Shown: positions 39,633 through 46,090 of the stretch, piece by piece
Numbering within the stretch: position 1 is the stretch's first letter
Layout: each line of letters starts with the position of its first letter
NCBI GenBank assembly: GCA_003220795.1
Contig: QHTK01000061.1
Span: forward strand, 1 to 46,090
Direction of reading: 5' to 3'
Length of the DNA: 46,090 nt
Source: Gemmatimonadota bacterium
Lineage (GTDB): Bacteria > Gemmatimonadota > Gemmatimonadetes > Gemmatimonadales > GWC2-71-9
Notes under the pieces: generated by a model
What the model was told of the DNA's origin: nothing
The model's input: only the letters and a program-made list of their open reading frames with translations
Databases searched by the model: none
Made by a program: the position numbers and the translations under genes

Positions 39633-40399
39633 CGTTGTGCCGCGTCGACCACCGTGAGTGGGTAGGGCGCGCCCAACCCCGCCGCGCGCCACAAGCCCGC
39701 GACGGTCGTGCCGAGACCCGCTTCGCACATCGCGTCCTCCGCGAGCAGCGACGGCTCTCCCAACGCCCGCACGCTGCCCTGGTCGAGCCAGATGATGCGA
39801 TCCGCCACGCCCGGCAGGGCATCCACATCCGACGTCGCCAAAATCACCGCCTTCCCTTCCCCGGCAAGCGAGCGCACGAGCCGCCACACCGCCCGGGCAC
39901 CCTCGGGGTCGAGCTCGGCGGTCGGCTCGTCCAACAGGACGAGGTCCGGATCCATCGCGAGAATGCCGGCGACGATCACGCGCTGCAGCTCGCCCCCGGA
40001 CAGGGTCACCGGATCACGCGATGCGAGCGGCGTGATCTCGAGCCGCTCGAGCGCGCGGTCGACGTGGCGGGTAATCTCGTGCTCCGGCCAACCGAGGTTC
40101 GCCGGCCCGAACGCCACCTCGTCCCACACCGTGAACGCCATGCCCGACAGTTGCGTCCACGGCGTCGGCAGCACGATCCCGGCCCGCGCCCCCCGAGTTA
40201 CCGAGCCCGCGAGCCGGCCGCCCGTTACGCGCGGGGCCAGACCGGCGGCGATCAGAAGGAGCGTCGACGCACCGGCTCCGCCCCTCCCGACTAGCGCCAC
40301 GACTTCTCCCGACCCCACCTCGAGCGAGACGCTCTCGAGCGCCGGGGTCGCCGTGGCCGGATACCAGAAGGTGACCTCCTCGAGCGCGAGGATCCTCAT
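39623..40399 (-). CDS. ECF transporter ATPase with degenerate Walker A, intact signature
   Basis: The 258-residue ABC ATPase keeps the signature L133-S-G-G-E137 and Walker B LVLLDEP (Asp157, Glu158). It has lost key residues of its own ATP site: the Walker A Lys is Ala44 (GRGGAGAST; codon GCG at 40270-40268), the Q-loop Gln is Pro78 (IVLPTPWTQ), and the switch His is Ser190 (LATSDVD). In a dimer with the neighbouring ATPase, its signature completes the intact site and its own site is dead. AFGPANLG marks it as ECF-type. The start overlaps the EcfT stop (ATGA). Confidence 0.88.
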   Translation of the reverse strand: MRILALEEVTFWYPATATPALESVSLEVGSGEVVALVGRGGAGASTLLLIAAGLAPRVTGGRLAGSVTRGARAGIVLPTPWTQLSGMAFTVWDEVAFGPANLGWPEHEITRHVDRALERLEITPLASRDPVTLSGGELQRVIVAGILAMDPDLVLLDEPTAELDPEGARAVWRLVRSLAGEGKAVILATSDVDALPGVADRIIWLDQGSVRALGEPSLLAEDAMCEAGLGTTVAGLWRAAGLGAPYPLTVVDAAQRWR

Positions 40400-41064
40400 G
40401 CCAGGCGCCAGATCAACGCCGCGAGACACAACAGCAGCAGGGCCCAGCGCGCCACGCGCTCCGCCGGTCGATCGGGTGGCGCGGCGAGTGGCGTGCGAGG
40501 CACGCCTGCCCCGAGGCCGCGCGTTTCGAGCGCCAGGGTGCGCTCGTCCACCTCGTGGAGCGCGGAGAGGACCAGAGGGAGGGCCAGCGCGCGCAGCGCC
40601 CGCAGCCGGTTCGCCACGCTCCCGCGCGGCGAGAGCCCACGGCAGCGCTGCGCCTCGACGATGCGCCGGGCGCGCGCCTTGAGCACGGGAACCGCCGACA
40701 GGGTGGCGGCGAACACGTAGGCGACCGCCAGGCTCCACCCGCGCGCCACCATCGCCTCCACCAAGCGGTCGGGGGAAAGCACCGCGACGAGCCACACGAA
40801 GCTCGCAACCATGGTGGTGATCCGCCCTCCGATCGCGACCGTGGTCGGCCCGTCATGGAGCAGGCGCAGGAAGAGCCAGAACGGCGCGGCCGTGAGCAAG
40901 GCGAGCCGCACAACGCGCACGCCCCACCGCGGGTCCGGGACGAGGGGGAGCATCAGCGCGAGCCCCGCCGTCGCGAGCCCGCCCGTGGGGGCCGGCAGGA
41001 TCCACGCGAACGCCGGGAGCGCCGCGGCGATGGCGAGCAGCGAGAACGGGTGGAGCGCGCTCAC
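40396..41064 (-). CDS. ecfT: ECF transporter transmembrane coupling protein (EcfT/CbiQ-like)
   Basis: The 222-residue membrane protein has four to five helices and the two EcfT coupling motifs: ARRIVEAQRCRGL and ERTLALETRGLG, each ending in the R-G that docks into the ATPases. LHPFSLLAIAAALPAFAW at the N-terminus is also typical. It couples ATP hydrolysis by the two ATPases to toppling of the S component. GTG 41064 overlaps the S-component stop as GTGA; upstream in-frame codons lie inside that gene. Confidence 0.88.
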   Translation of the reverse strand: MSALHPFSLLAIAAALPAFAWILPAPTGGLATAGLALMLPLVPDPRWGVRVVRLALLTAAPFWLFLRLLHDGPTTVAIGGRITTMVASFVWLVAVLSPDRLVEAMVARGWSLAVAYVFAATLSAVPVLKARARRIVEAQRCRGLSPRGSVANRLRALRALALPLVLSALHEVDERTLALETRGLGAGVPRTPLAAPPDRPAERVARWALLLLCLAALIWRLA

Positions 41065-41630
41065 GTCGCGCCTATGGCGCGCAGCGCGAGCGGGAAACGC
41101 GCCGCGGTGCGACGCGGCAGGGCGTGCAGCACCGCCGCCACCAGCGCGAACGTCACGGCCTTGTCGCCGAAGTCCGAGACGAAGCTTCCGAAGAAGCACG
41201 CCCCCAACGGCGGCAGGCCGAGCGCTCTGCCGAGCGCCGTCGTGAGCGCGATCCCGCCTGTCGTGGTGCAGCCGAACACGAAGTACGAGATGGGAGTAGA
41301 GGTGAGCGACGCGATCACGCCGAGACCGAGCCCGGTCGGCACCGCCGTCTTGAGGCTGCGAAACAGACCGGCGCGCGCCGCGAGTCCGGCGTACAGCGCC
41401 ACGATGACCTGGACCACGACGAACGGCCAGAACGTCGGATTGCGGAGCGTGTTCACGGCGGAGGTCAGCACCCCGACCGCGATGCCCACGACCGGCCCCG
41501 CCAGCGCCGTCGCGAGGATCGTGCCCGTGGTATCGAGGAAGAGGGGCAGGGCCACCGCGTCCACGGCCGCCGACAGCGCCAGGCTGATCGCCACGGCGAC
41601 GGGGATGAGCGCGAGCAGTCGGACGGACAC
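41061..41630 (-). CDS. ECF transporter substrate-binding (S) component, substrate unknown
   Basis: The 189-residue protein has about six hydrophobic helices, the size and layout of ECF S components. Motifs include LFLDTTGTILATALAGPVVGIAVGVLTSAVNTLRNPTFWPFVVVQVIVALYAGLAARAGLF and SLTSTPISYFVFGCTTTGG. It does not look like BioY, ThiT or RibU, so the ligand is open. Position as first gene before EcfT and two ATPases indicates a dedicated (group I) transporter. GTG 41630 is preferred, with GGAAG nine bases before it; ATG 41702 would add 24 residues and cover a promoter-like TATCTT. Confidence 0.78.
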   Translation of the reverse strand: MSVRLLALIPVAVAISLALSAAVDAVALPLFLDTTGTILATALAGPVVGIAVGVLTSAVNTLRNPTFWPFVVVQVIVALYAGLAARAGLFRSLKTAVPTGLGLGVIASLTSTPISYFVFGCTTTGGIALTTALGRALGLPPLGACFFGSFVSDFGDKAVTFALVAAVLHALPRRTAARFPLALRAIGAT

Positions 41631-41657
41631 CGGCCAGCTTCCGTGAGGGACGGGCCA

Positions 41658-41663
41658 AAGATA
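41658..41663 (-). promoter_or_regulatory. possible -10 element for the ECF transporter operon
   Basis: TATCTT on the reverse strand lies in the AT-richer patch of the divergent region between the S-component gene and the GAF gene. It would give a start near 41650 and a leader of about 20 bases before GTG 41630. It is a pattern match only. Confidence 0.3.
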
Positions 41664-41689
41664 GATATAGACGCGGGCGAGCGACACCG

Positions 41690-42148
41690 ATGACCACCAC
41701 ATTCGCAGCGAGCAAGATCGTGCGCGCGCTCCGCGCCGCGCAGCTGCACGATGCCCCGCGGCAGCGGTTACTCCAGCTGGCGTGCGAGCGCATCCGGGCG
41801 GCGGGCGCGCCCTACACCTCCGTGTACGCGTACATGCTCCATGGCGAGGAGCTCGTGCTCGAGGCGTACGCGGGGCGTGAGACGCCCCACACCCGCATCG
41901 CCGTGGGCCTGGGCGTGTGCGGCACTGCAGTCGCGACAGGGGAGGACCAGAACGTCCCCGACGTCGGCGCCGTCGGGAACTACCTCGCGTGCAACCTCGA
42001 CACCAAGTCCGAGCTCGTGGTGCTGATCCGCCGCGGGCCGACGATTCTGGGACAGATCGACATCGACTCGGACGTCCCGGCGGGCTTCACGGAGGCGCAT
42101 CACCGCGCCGTGAAGGAGGTGGCGGATGCGCTGGCGGTGCTGCTGTGA
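41690..42148 (+). CDS. GAF-domain protein resembling free methionine-R-sulfoxide reductase
   Basis: The 152-residue protein is a single GAF domain. The segment VGLGVCGTAVATGEDQNVPDVGAVGNYLACNLDTKSELVVLI...GQIDIDSD follows the fRMsr (YebR/YtsP) pattern, with Cys77 and Cys101 24 residues apart, the spacing of the resolving and catalytic cysteines in that family. The third fRMsr cysteine, expected ten residues before Cys77, is replaced (His67). The loop before the catalytic Cys is also altered (GNYLAC instead of PGHIAC). It may be an active reductase or a redox/ligand-sensing relative. It converges on the ABC ATPase gene with nine bases between stops. Confidence 0.75.
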   Translation: MTTTFAASKIVRALRAAQLHDAPRQRLLQLACERIRAAGAPYTSVYAYMLHGEELVLEAYAGRETPHTRIAVGLGVCGTAVATGEDQNVPDVGAVGNYLACNLDTKSELVVLIRRGPTILGQIDIDSDVPAGFTEAHHRAVKEVADALAVLL

Positions 42149-42157
42149 AGGTCGCGT

Positions 42158-43465
42158 TCAGTCCGCCCGGATGTCCGACGTTCCCTCGACCGGCTCGGCG
42201 AGCATCAGCCGCCCCGCCGCGGCGTCGTGGTCCAGCAGCTCGGCGTAGCGGCCCCACTCCACGATCGTCTGAAACAGTGAATCGGCCGGGATGAACGGGA
42301 AATAGATGGTGATGTCCGCCAACACTTCTTCGTCTTCCACCGCGCCTTCGCTCTCCGTCAGCATCGCGATGATACGCCCGAACAGAGGATGCTTCTTGAG
42401 CCGCGCCCGCAACGCGTCCTTGCGGGCCGAGTCGTCCATCGCCATGACCTCGCGCCCGGCCAGCGTGAGCTGCACGATCTCACCCGGCGTCGTCACCCAC
42501 CCGAGCTGCTCCGCTCCCCGCACCACAGCGGTCATGCGGTCGTAATCGACGCCCAGATCCTCGGCGAGCTCGAACACGTGACCCTTGCCGTCGGGCCGCG
42601 TGAGCAGGTGGTCGAGTAGACCCGTGACCTCGGACACGTGTACTCGCGGGAACGGGATCAGCCGTTGGGGCGCAGCCGGGGCCGGCTCCGGGAGCAGCGT
42701 TGCCGTGAGCACCGCGTGCAGCCGGTCGACCATCGCCTCGAACTCCGGCGTACGCTCCTGCCGCGGGTAGGGGATCGGATTCACCAGCACCTCGCGCACG
42801 TGCCCGGGGTGCGAGCCGAATACGACGATCCGTCCGGCGAGAAACACCGCCTCCTCGACGCTGTGCGTCACGACCACGAGCGTGTTCACGCCCGTCGACT
42901 GGTCACGCCACAGATCCACCACCTGGCTGCGCAGGTTTTCGGCGGTGAGGGGATCGAGCGACCCGAACGGCTCGTCCATGAGGAGGATCTCGGGCGCCAC
43001 GGCGAGCGCCCGCGCGAACCCCACGCGCTGCTTCATGCCGCCCGACAGCTCCTTCGGGTACGCCTGCTCGAACCCGTCGAGCCCGACCAGGTTGATGGCG
43101 CGAGCCACGGCGTCCCGGCGCGCCGCGCCGCCCACGCCGCGCGCTTCGAGGCCCATCGCCACATTCTCCGTCACGGTGAACCAGGGAAGCAGCGCGAACG
43201 ATTGGAACACCATCGCGGCGGCGCCGAGCACTCCGTCGAGCGGGCGCCCGCGGTACTCGACCGTCCCCTCCGCCGGGCGCGCCAGGCCGGCGAACAGGCG
43301 CAGCAGGGTGCTCTTGCCGCACCCCGACGGGCCGACCAGCGCCACCACCTCGTGCTCGCACACGCTGAGCGACACGTCGCGCAGCGCCTCGAGCACCTGT
43401 CCGTTCGGCAGCCGGAACCGCTGCGTCGCGTGCCGCGCCTCGAGCAGCACCGGGCCGGGCGTCAT
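42158..43465 (-). CDS. ABC importer ATPase (NitT/TauT type) with C-terminal AAA-associated domain
   Basis: The 435-residue protein has a canonical ATPase domain (residues 1-240): Walker [11 protein letters not shown]-loop [10 protein letters not shown], signature LSGGMKQR, Walker B ILLMDEP, switch VVTHSVEEA. The closing SHPGHVREV pattern is like nitrate/sulfonate/taurine importers. Residues about 275-435 form an extra helical domain ([48 protein letters not shown]...LFGRIIAML...[20 protein letters not shown]), matching the AAA-associated C-terminal domain found on a subset of these ATPases, possibly regulatory. The start overlaps the permease stop (ATGA). No substrate-binding protein gene is seen. 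Confidence 0.88.
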   Translation of the reverse strand: MTPGPVLLEARHATQRFRLPNGQVLEALRDVSLSVCEHEVVALVGPSGCGKSTLLRLFAGLARPAEGTVEYRGRPLDGVLGAAAMVFQSFALLPWFTVTENVAMGLEARGVGGAARRDAVARAINLVGLDGFEQAYPKELSGGMKQRVGFARALAVAPEILLMDEPFGSLDPLTAENLRSQVVDLWRDQSTGVNTLVVVTHSVEEAVFLAGRIVVFGSHPGHVREVLVNPIPYPRQERTPEFEAMVDRLHAVLTATLLPEPAPAAPQRLIPFPRVHVSEVTGLLDHLLTRPDGKGHVFELAEDLGVDYDRMTAVVRGAEQLGWVTTPGEIVQLTLAGREVMAMDDSARKDALRARLKKHPLFGRIIAMLTESEGAVEDEEVLADITIYFPFIPADSLFQTIVEWGRYAELLDHDAAAGRLMLAEPVEGTSDIRAD

Positions 43466-45234
43466 TGCGCCATCCCGAACCGGGTCTGGGCCCAGCCGGC
43501 GAGCGCGCGCCAGACGAAGCGGTTCCAACCGACCACCATCAGGCTCATCAGCACGATCCCGCCCGCGAGCAATGGAAAGTTGGCATGTGCCGTGGCGTCA
43601 CTGATCAGGCTCCCCAATCCCGGCGTGGTGCGCAGGGTCCCACCCGCCTCCATGTATTCCGCCACGATCGAGCCGTTCCATGCGCCTCCTGCCGCCGTCA
43701 CCCAACCCGTGACGAGCGCCGGGAACGCCGCGGGCAGGTACAGCGAGCGCCAGCGGGCGAGCCGGGGCAGCTGAAACGCGTTGGCCGCGTCCTTCAGCTG
43801 CTCCGGGATCGCCGCCACCGCCGAGATGACGTTGAACAGGATGTACCACTGTCCCGCGAGCACCATCAAGGCGACGGCGCCGAGTCCCAGCCCCACGCCG
43901 GCGCGCTCGAACAAGAGGACCACGAGCGGGAACAGCATGGGCGCCGGAAACGACGCGACCACCTGGATCGCGGGCTGCAGCAGCCGCGCGAGGCGGGGCG
44001 AGCGACCGATCACCACGCCCGCCGGCAGCGCCCACGCCGTGGACACGAGCACGGCACCCATCACCCGCGTGAACGTGAGTGCCGCCGACCCGACCAGTGT
44101 CCCCCACTCGCGCACGCCAAGGTGGCGCAACAGCAGCCAGAGTTGCCAGACTCCGGCGAGCGCCGCCACCGCGACCCCGGCGCCGAGCAGCGCGGCACCG
44201 ATCAGCCGCGCCACCCGGTGCTCAAACGCGAAGCGCGGCGCCCGCAGGATCACAGGCCCCGCGACCGCGAGCGGCCGCTCGAACGGCCGCGCCGCCCGAC
44301 GGGCCGTGCGATAGGCGCGCCGCCGCAGCTGCGCCGCGCGTCGCGGCAGGCGCGCGTGTCGCAGGAACTCGAGCACCCACGAGGTCGCCGGCGCTCCCCC
44401 CTCTCCGCCCGCCGTCTCGTCCAGCCGAAACTTCTCCACCCACACCACCAGCGGGCGCCACAGCAGCTGGTCCACGCACACGATCATCGTCACCATGGCG
44501 AGGATGGCGAGCGCCATCGCGGGGACGTTCCCCTGATCCAGCGCCACGCTCATGTAGGAGCCGACGCCCGGGAGCCGGAAATCGCGGTCGCCGAGGCGGA
44601 ACGCTTCGTTGACCATGAGGAAGAACCAGCCGCCGGCCATCGAGAGCATCCCGTTCCACACGAGGCCCTGCGCCGCCGCCGGCACTTCGAGCTGCCAGAA
44701 CGTCCGCGAGGCGCGCCACCCCGCGACTTTGCAGGCATCGCGCAGCGAATCGGGGAGCGTCTTAAGCGAATTGTAAAAGGAGAACGCCAGATTCCAGGCC
44801 TGTGCCGTGAAGATCATCAGGATCGCCGCGAGCTCGAGACCGATGTTGCGGGTGGGGAAGAGCGACATCAGCCCCAGCACGAGGCCGGGCAGGAACCCGA
44901 GCACGGGGATGCTCTGGAGGATGTCGAGCATCGGCAGCAGCACCCGCTCGGCGGCCCTCGATTTGGCCGCCGCCCAGCCGTAGCCGAGCGCGAAGAGGTA
45001 CGAGATCACGAGCGCGATCACGCCGCGGGCGAGCGAGTACAGCGTGTATCGCGGGAGCGCGGTGGGGCGCACGTCGATCTGCACCGCCTGCCGGAACGGC
45101 GCCTCGAACTCGCGCGCGAACGCGATCAGCGCCGCGATCGCCCCGCCCACGAGGCACAGGATCGCGACGTCGGCGAGCCCGAGTCGCCGGATCCCGGGCG
45201 CCGTCAGGACGGGCGGAAAGCGAAGCGGCTTCAT
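43462..45234 (-). CDS. fused two-domain ABC permease (NitT/TauT type)
   Basis: The 590-residue protein holds two complete BPD_transp_1 permease domains, about residues 75-290 and 385-585. Each has the cytoplasmic coupling loop (first: [32 protein letters not shown]; second: [33 protein letters not shown]). An Arg-rich cytoplasmic linker (about 305-350) joins them. The two halves replace the usual permease dimer, so one chain with two ATPases would make the channel. The substrate is unknown and no binding protein is encoded next to it. ATG 45234 lacks a clear ribosome-binding site. It is divergent from the hydrolase with only 21 bases between. Confidence 0.88.
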   Translation of the reverse strand: MKPLRFPPVLTAPGIRRLGLADVAILCLVGGAIAALIAFAREFEAPFRQAVQIDVRPTALPRYTLYSLARGVIALVISYLFALGYGWAAAKSRAAERVLLPMLDILQSIPVLGFLPGLVLGLMSLFPTRNIGLELAAILMIFTAQAWNLAFSFYNSLKTLPDSLRDACKVAGWRASRTFWQLEVPAAAQGLVWNGMLSMAGGWFFLMVNEAFRLGDRDFRLPGVGSYMSVALDQGNVPAMALAILAMVTMIVCVDQLLWRPLVVWVEKFRLDETAGGEGGAPATSWVLEFLRHARLPRRAAQLRRRAYRTARRAARPFERPLAVAGPVILRAPRFAFEHRVARLIGAALLGAGVAVAALAGVWQLWLLLRHLGVREWGTLVGSAALTFTRVMGAVLVSTAWALPAGVVIGRSPRLARLLQPAIQVVASFPAPMLFPLVVLLFERAGVGLGLGAVALMVLAGQWYILFNVISAVAAIPEQLKDAANAFQLPRLARWRSLYLPAAFPALVTGWVTAAGGAWNGSIVAEYMEAGGTLRTTPGLGSLISDATAHANFPLLAGGIVLMSLMVVGWNRFVWRALAGWAQTRFGMAQ

Positions 45235-45241
45235 GACCGTG

Positions 45242-45247
45242 TAACTT
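45242..45247 (+). promoter_or_regulatory. possible -10 element for leaderless hydrolase transcript
   Basis: TAACTT fits TANNNT and ends eight bases before ATG 45256, which has no ribosome-binding site. The arrangement is like that proposed for kgd at 7164-7176. The -35 region would lie within the divergent permease gene. Confidence 0.3.
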
Positions 45248-45255
45248 GTGACCCC

Positions 45256-46090
45256 ATGACCGGCACCGAGCACAGCGAGGCGGTCGACGCGTTGGTGGAC
45301 GTCGGCGGCGTCCGCCTCCACACTCGGCGCGTGGGAACCGGCCCGCCGGTCGTCGTGCTGCACGGCGGGCCGGGCGCGGACTACGCCTACCTCCTGCCCC
45401 AGTACGACCGGCTGGCGCACGGCCGCGCCCTGCTCTTCTATGACCAGCGTGGCGGCGGGCGCTCACCCGTCGCCCGCGACGTGCCGGTCGGCTGGCAAGA
45501 GCACGTCGCCGACCTGGACGCGCTCCGCAAGCACTGGGCCATCGACCGCCTCGCCCTGCTCGGTTATTCCTGGGGCGGCCTGCTCGCCGTGTTGTACGCC
45601 CTGGAGTACTCCGACCGGGTGGGGCGGCTGGCGCTCGTCGCCCCGGCACCTCTGACGGCGCGGTGGCGCGAGGAGTTCGAGCGCCGGCTCTCGGCCCGCC
45701 TGGCCGACCCGCGAATCGTGCGCGCGCGGGCCGAGCTCTCCGGCTCAGGGCTCGCCCAGCGTGATCCCGAAAAGTATCGCCGTCTCGCGTTCGCGCTATC
45801 GGTCGCGGGCTATTTCAAGGACCCGAGCCGCGCCAAGGAGCTCACGCCGTTCCGCGTCGTGGCCCGGACCCAGCAGGCGGTGTGGCAGAGCCTCGGCAAC
45901 TACGACCTGCGGGATCGGCTCCGCAGCACCTTTCCCAAAGGCAAGGCCCCGCGGGCCGTCGTCGTTCACGGGGTCTACGATCCCCTGCCGATTGAATCCG
46001 CTCGGGAAACGGCCGCCCTGCTCGACACGGGAGTGATCGAGCTGGCGACCGGTCACGCCCCCCACGTGGAGGCGACGGAGGACTTCGTGC
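45256..46090 (+). CDS. alpha/beta hydrolase (proline iminopeptidase-like), 3' end cut by window
   Basis: The frame stays open to the window end; 278 codons are visible. The fold is clear: VVVLHGGPGADYAYLLPQYDRLAHGRALLFYDQRGGGRS (HGGPG oxyanion region), the nucleophile elbow GYSWGG with Ser105, a late Asp in VVHGVYDPLP, and His in TGHAPHVE, so the full Ser-Asp-His triad is present. HGGPG and DQRGxGRS are typical of prolyl iminopeptidases and related hydrolases, but the substrate cannot be fixed. Only a few C-terminal residues are missing. Confidence 0.88.
   Translation, partial: MTGTEHSEAVDALVDVGGVRLHTRRVGTGPPVVVLHGGPGADYAYLLPQYDRLAHGRALLFYDQRGGGRSPVARDVPVGWQEHVADLDALRKHWAIDRLALLGYSWGGLLAVLYALEYSDRVGRLALVAPAPLTARWREEFERRLSARLADPRIVRARAELSGSGLAQRDPEKYRRLAFALSVAGYFKDPSRAKELTPFRVVARTQQAVWQSLGNYDLRDRLRSTFPKGKAPRAVVVHGVYDPLPIESARETAALLDTGVIELATGHAPHVEATEDFV

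Noticed and set aside
1..46090. tRNA, rRNA, CRISPR array, transposase, integrase, toxin-antitoxin or phage defence genes.
   Set aside because: None could be recognised on either strand; every sizeable region is accounted for by ordinary chromosomal genes.

Overview
The window is a compact, GC-rich (visibly around two-thirds G+C or more) bacterial chromosome segment with about 46 protein genes and no RNA operons, insertion sequences, phage genes or CRISPR arrays. Many starts are GTG, most neighbours on a strand overlap by ATGA/GTGA, and convergent genes are packed with almost no spacer. A fused E2-E1 Kgd-type 2-oxoglutarate decarboxylase, a quinol oxidase with a short Q-loop, DUF4097 proteins, a eukaryotic-type kinase with a membrane tail, and many YfcC/OPT/APC-type carriers suggest a heterotrophic aerobe. 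My best guess is Gemmatimonadota or a relative. That placement is inference from gene content, not from a marker gene.

Layout. 1-6221: the end of an SPFH protein, a cytidylate-kinase-like protein, an MFS exporter (reverse), a VWA protein coupled to an exported protein built of cysteine-pair repeats, and a Gfo/Idh/MocA oxidoreductase. 6228-12484: a class A beta-lactamase-like hydrolase divergent from kgd, then a six-bladed kelch protein, a YggT-like membrane protein and a 50-residue membrane peptide. 12485-15690 (reverse): a DUF2231/TPR membrane protein, cydA and cydB. 15774-18176: a SAM-II riboswitch, a homocysteine methyltransferase/methylenetetrahydrofolate reductase fusion and a DUF1761 protein. 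18181-24072: a broken DUF4097 gene, APC and YfcC carriers, an unknown membrane protein, DinB, an S4-domain (Hsp15-like) protein and an intact DUF4097 protein. 24233-29734: NfeD, stomatin-like SPFH, sorbosone-dehydrogenase-like protein, DUF3052, acyl-CoA dehydrogenase and aminotransferase. 29625-36564: Ser/Thr kinase (reverse), OPT transporter, B12-binding-like protein, CapA and an M42 peptidase. 36581-41630: DoxX, then on the reverse strand an ECF vitamin-type transporter (S, T, A, A') and a HEAT-repeat protein. 41690-46090: a GAF/fRMsr-like protein, an ABC importer with a fused permease, and a truncated alpha/beta hydrolase.

Signals beyond ordinary gene content. (1) A near-textbook SAM-II riboswitch sits directly before the methionine-synthesis fusion gene. 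(2) The two ECF ATPases have lost complementary motifs, so exactly one composite ATP site stays intact. (3) The exported protein at 3867-5111 carries nine C-x(7-15)-C units, the last five at 33-34-residue spacing. (4) Both interdomain linkers of kgd are encoded by heptamer-based inverted repeats. (5) The two DUF4097-type genes share a promoter-like motif, GCAACC-N16-T(A/G)TCCAACCC. (6) All eight convergent gene pairs have 14 bp or less between stops, or overlap, so intrinsic terminators have no room there.

There is no gene-free stretch over 300 bases. The longest gap (31158-31379) holds only a tentative RNA fold.
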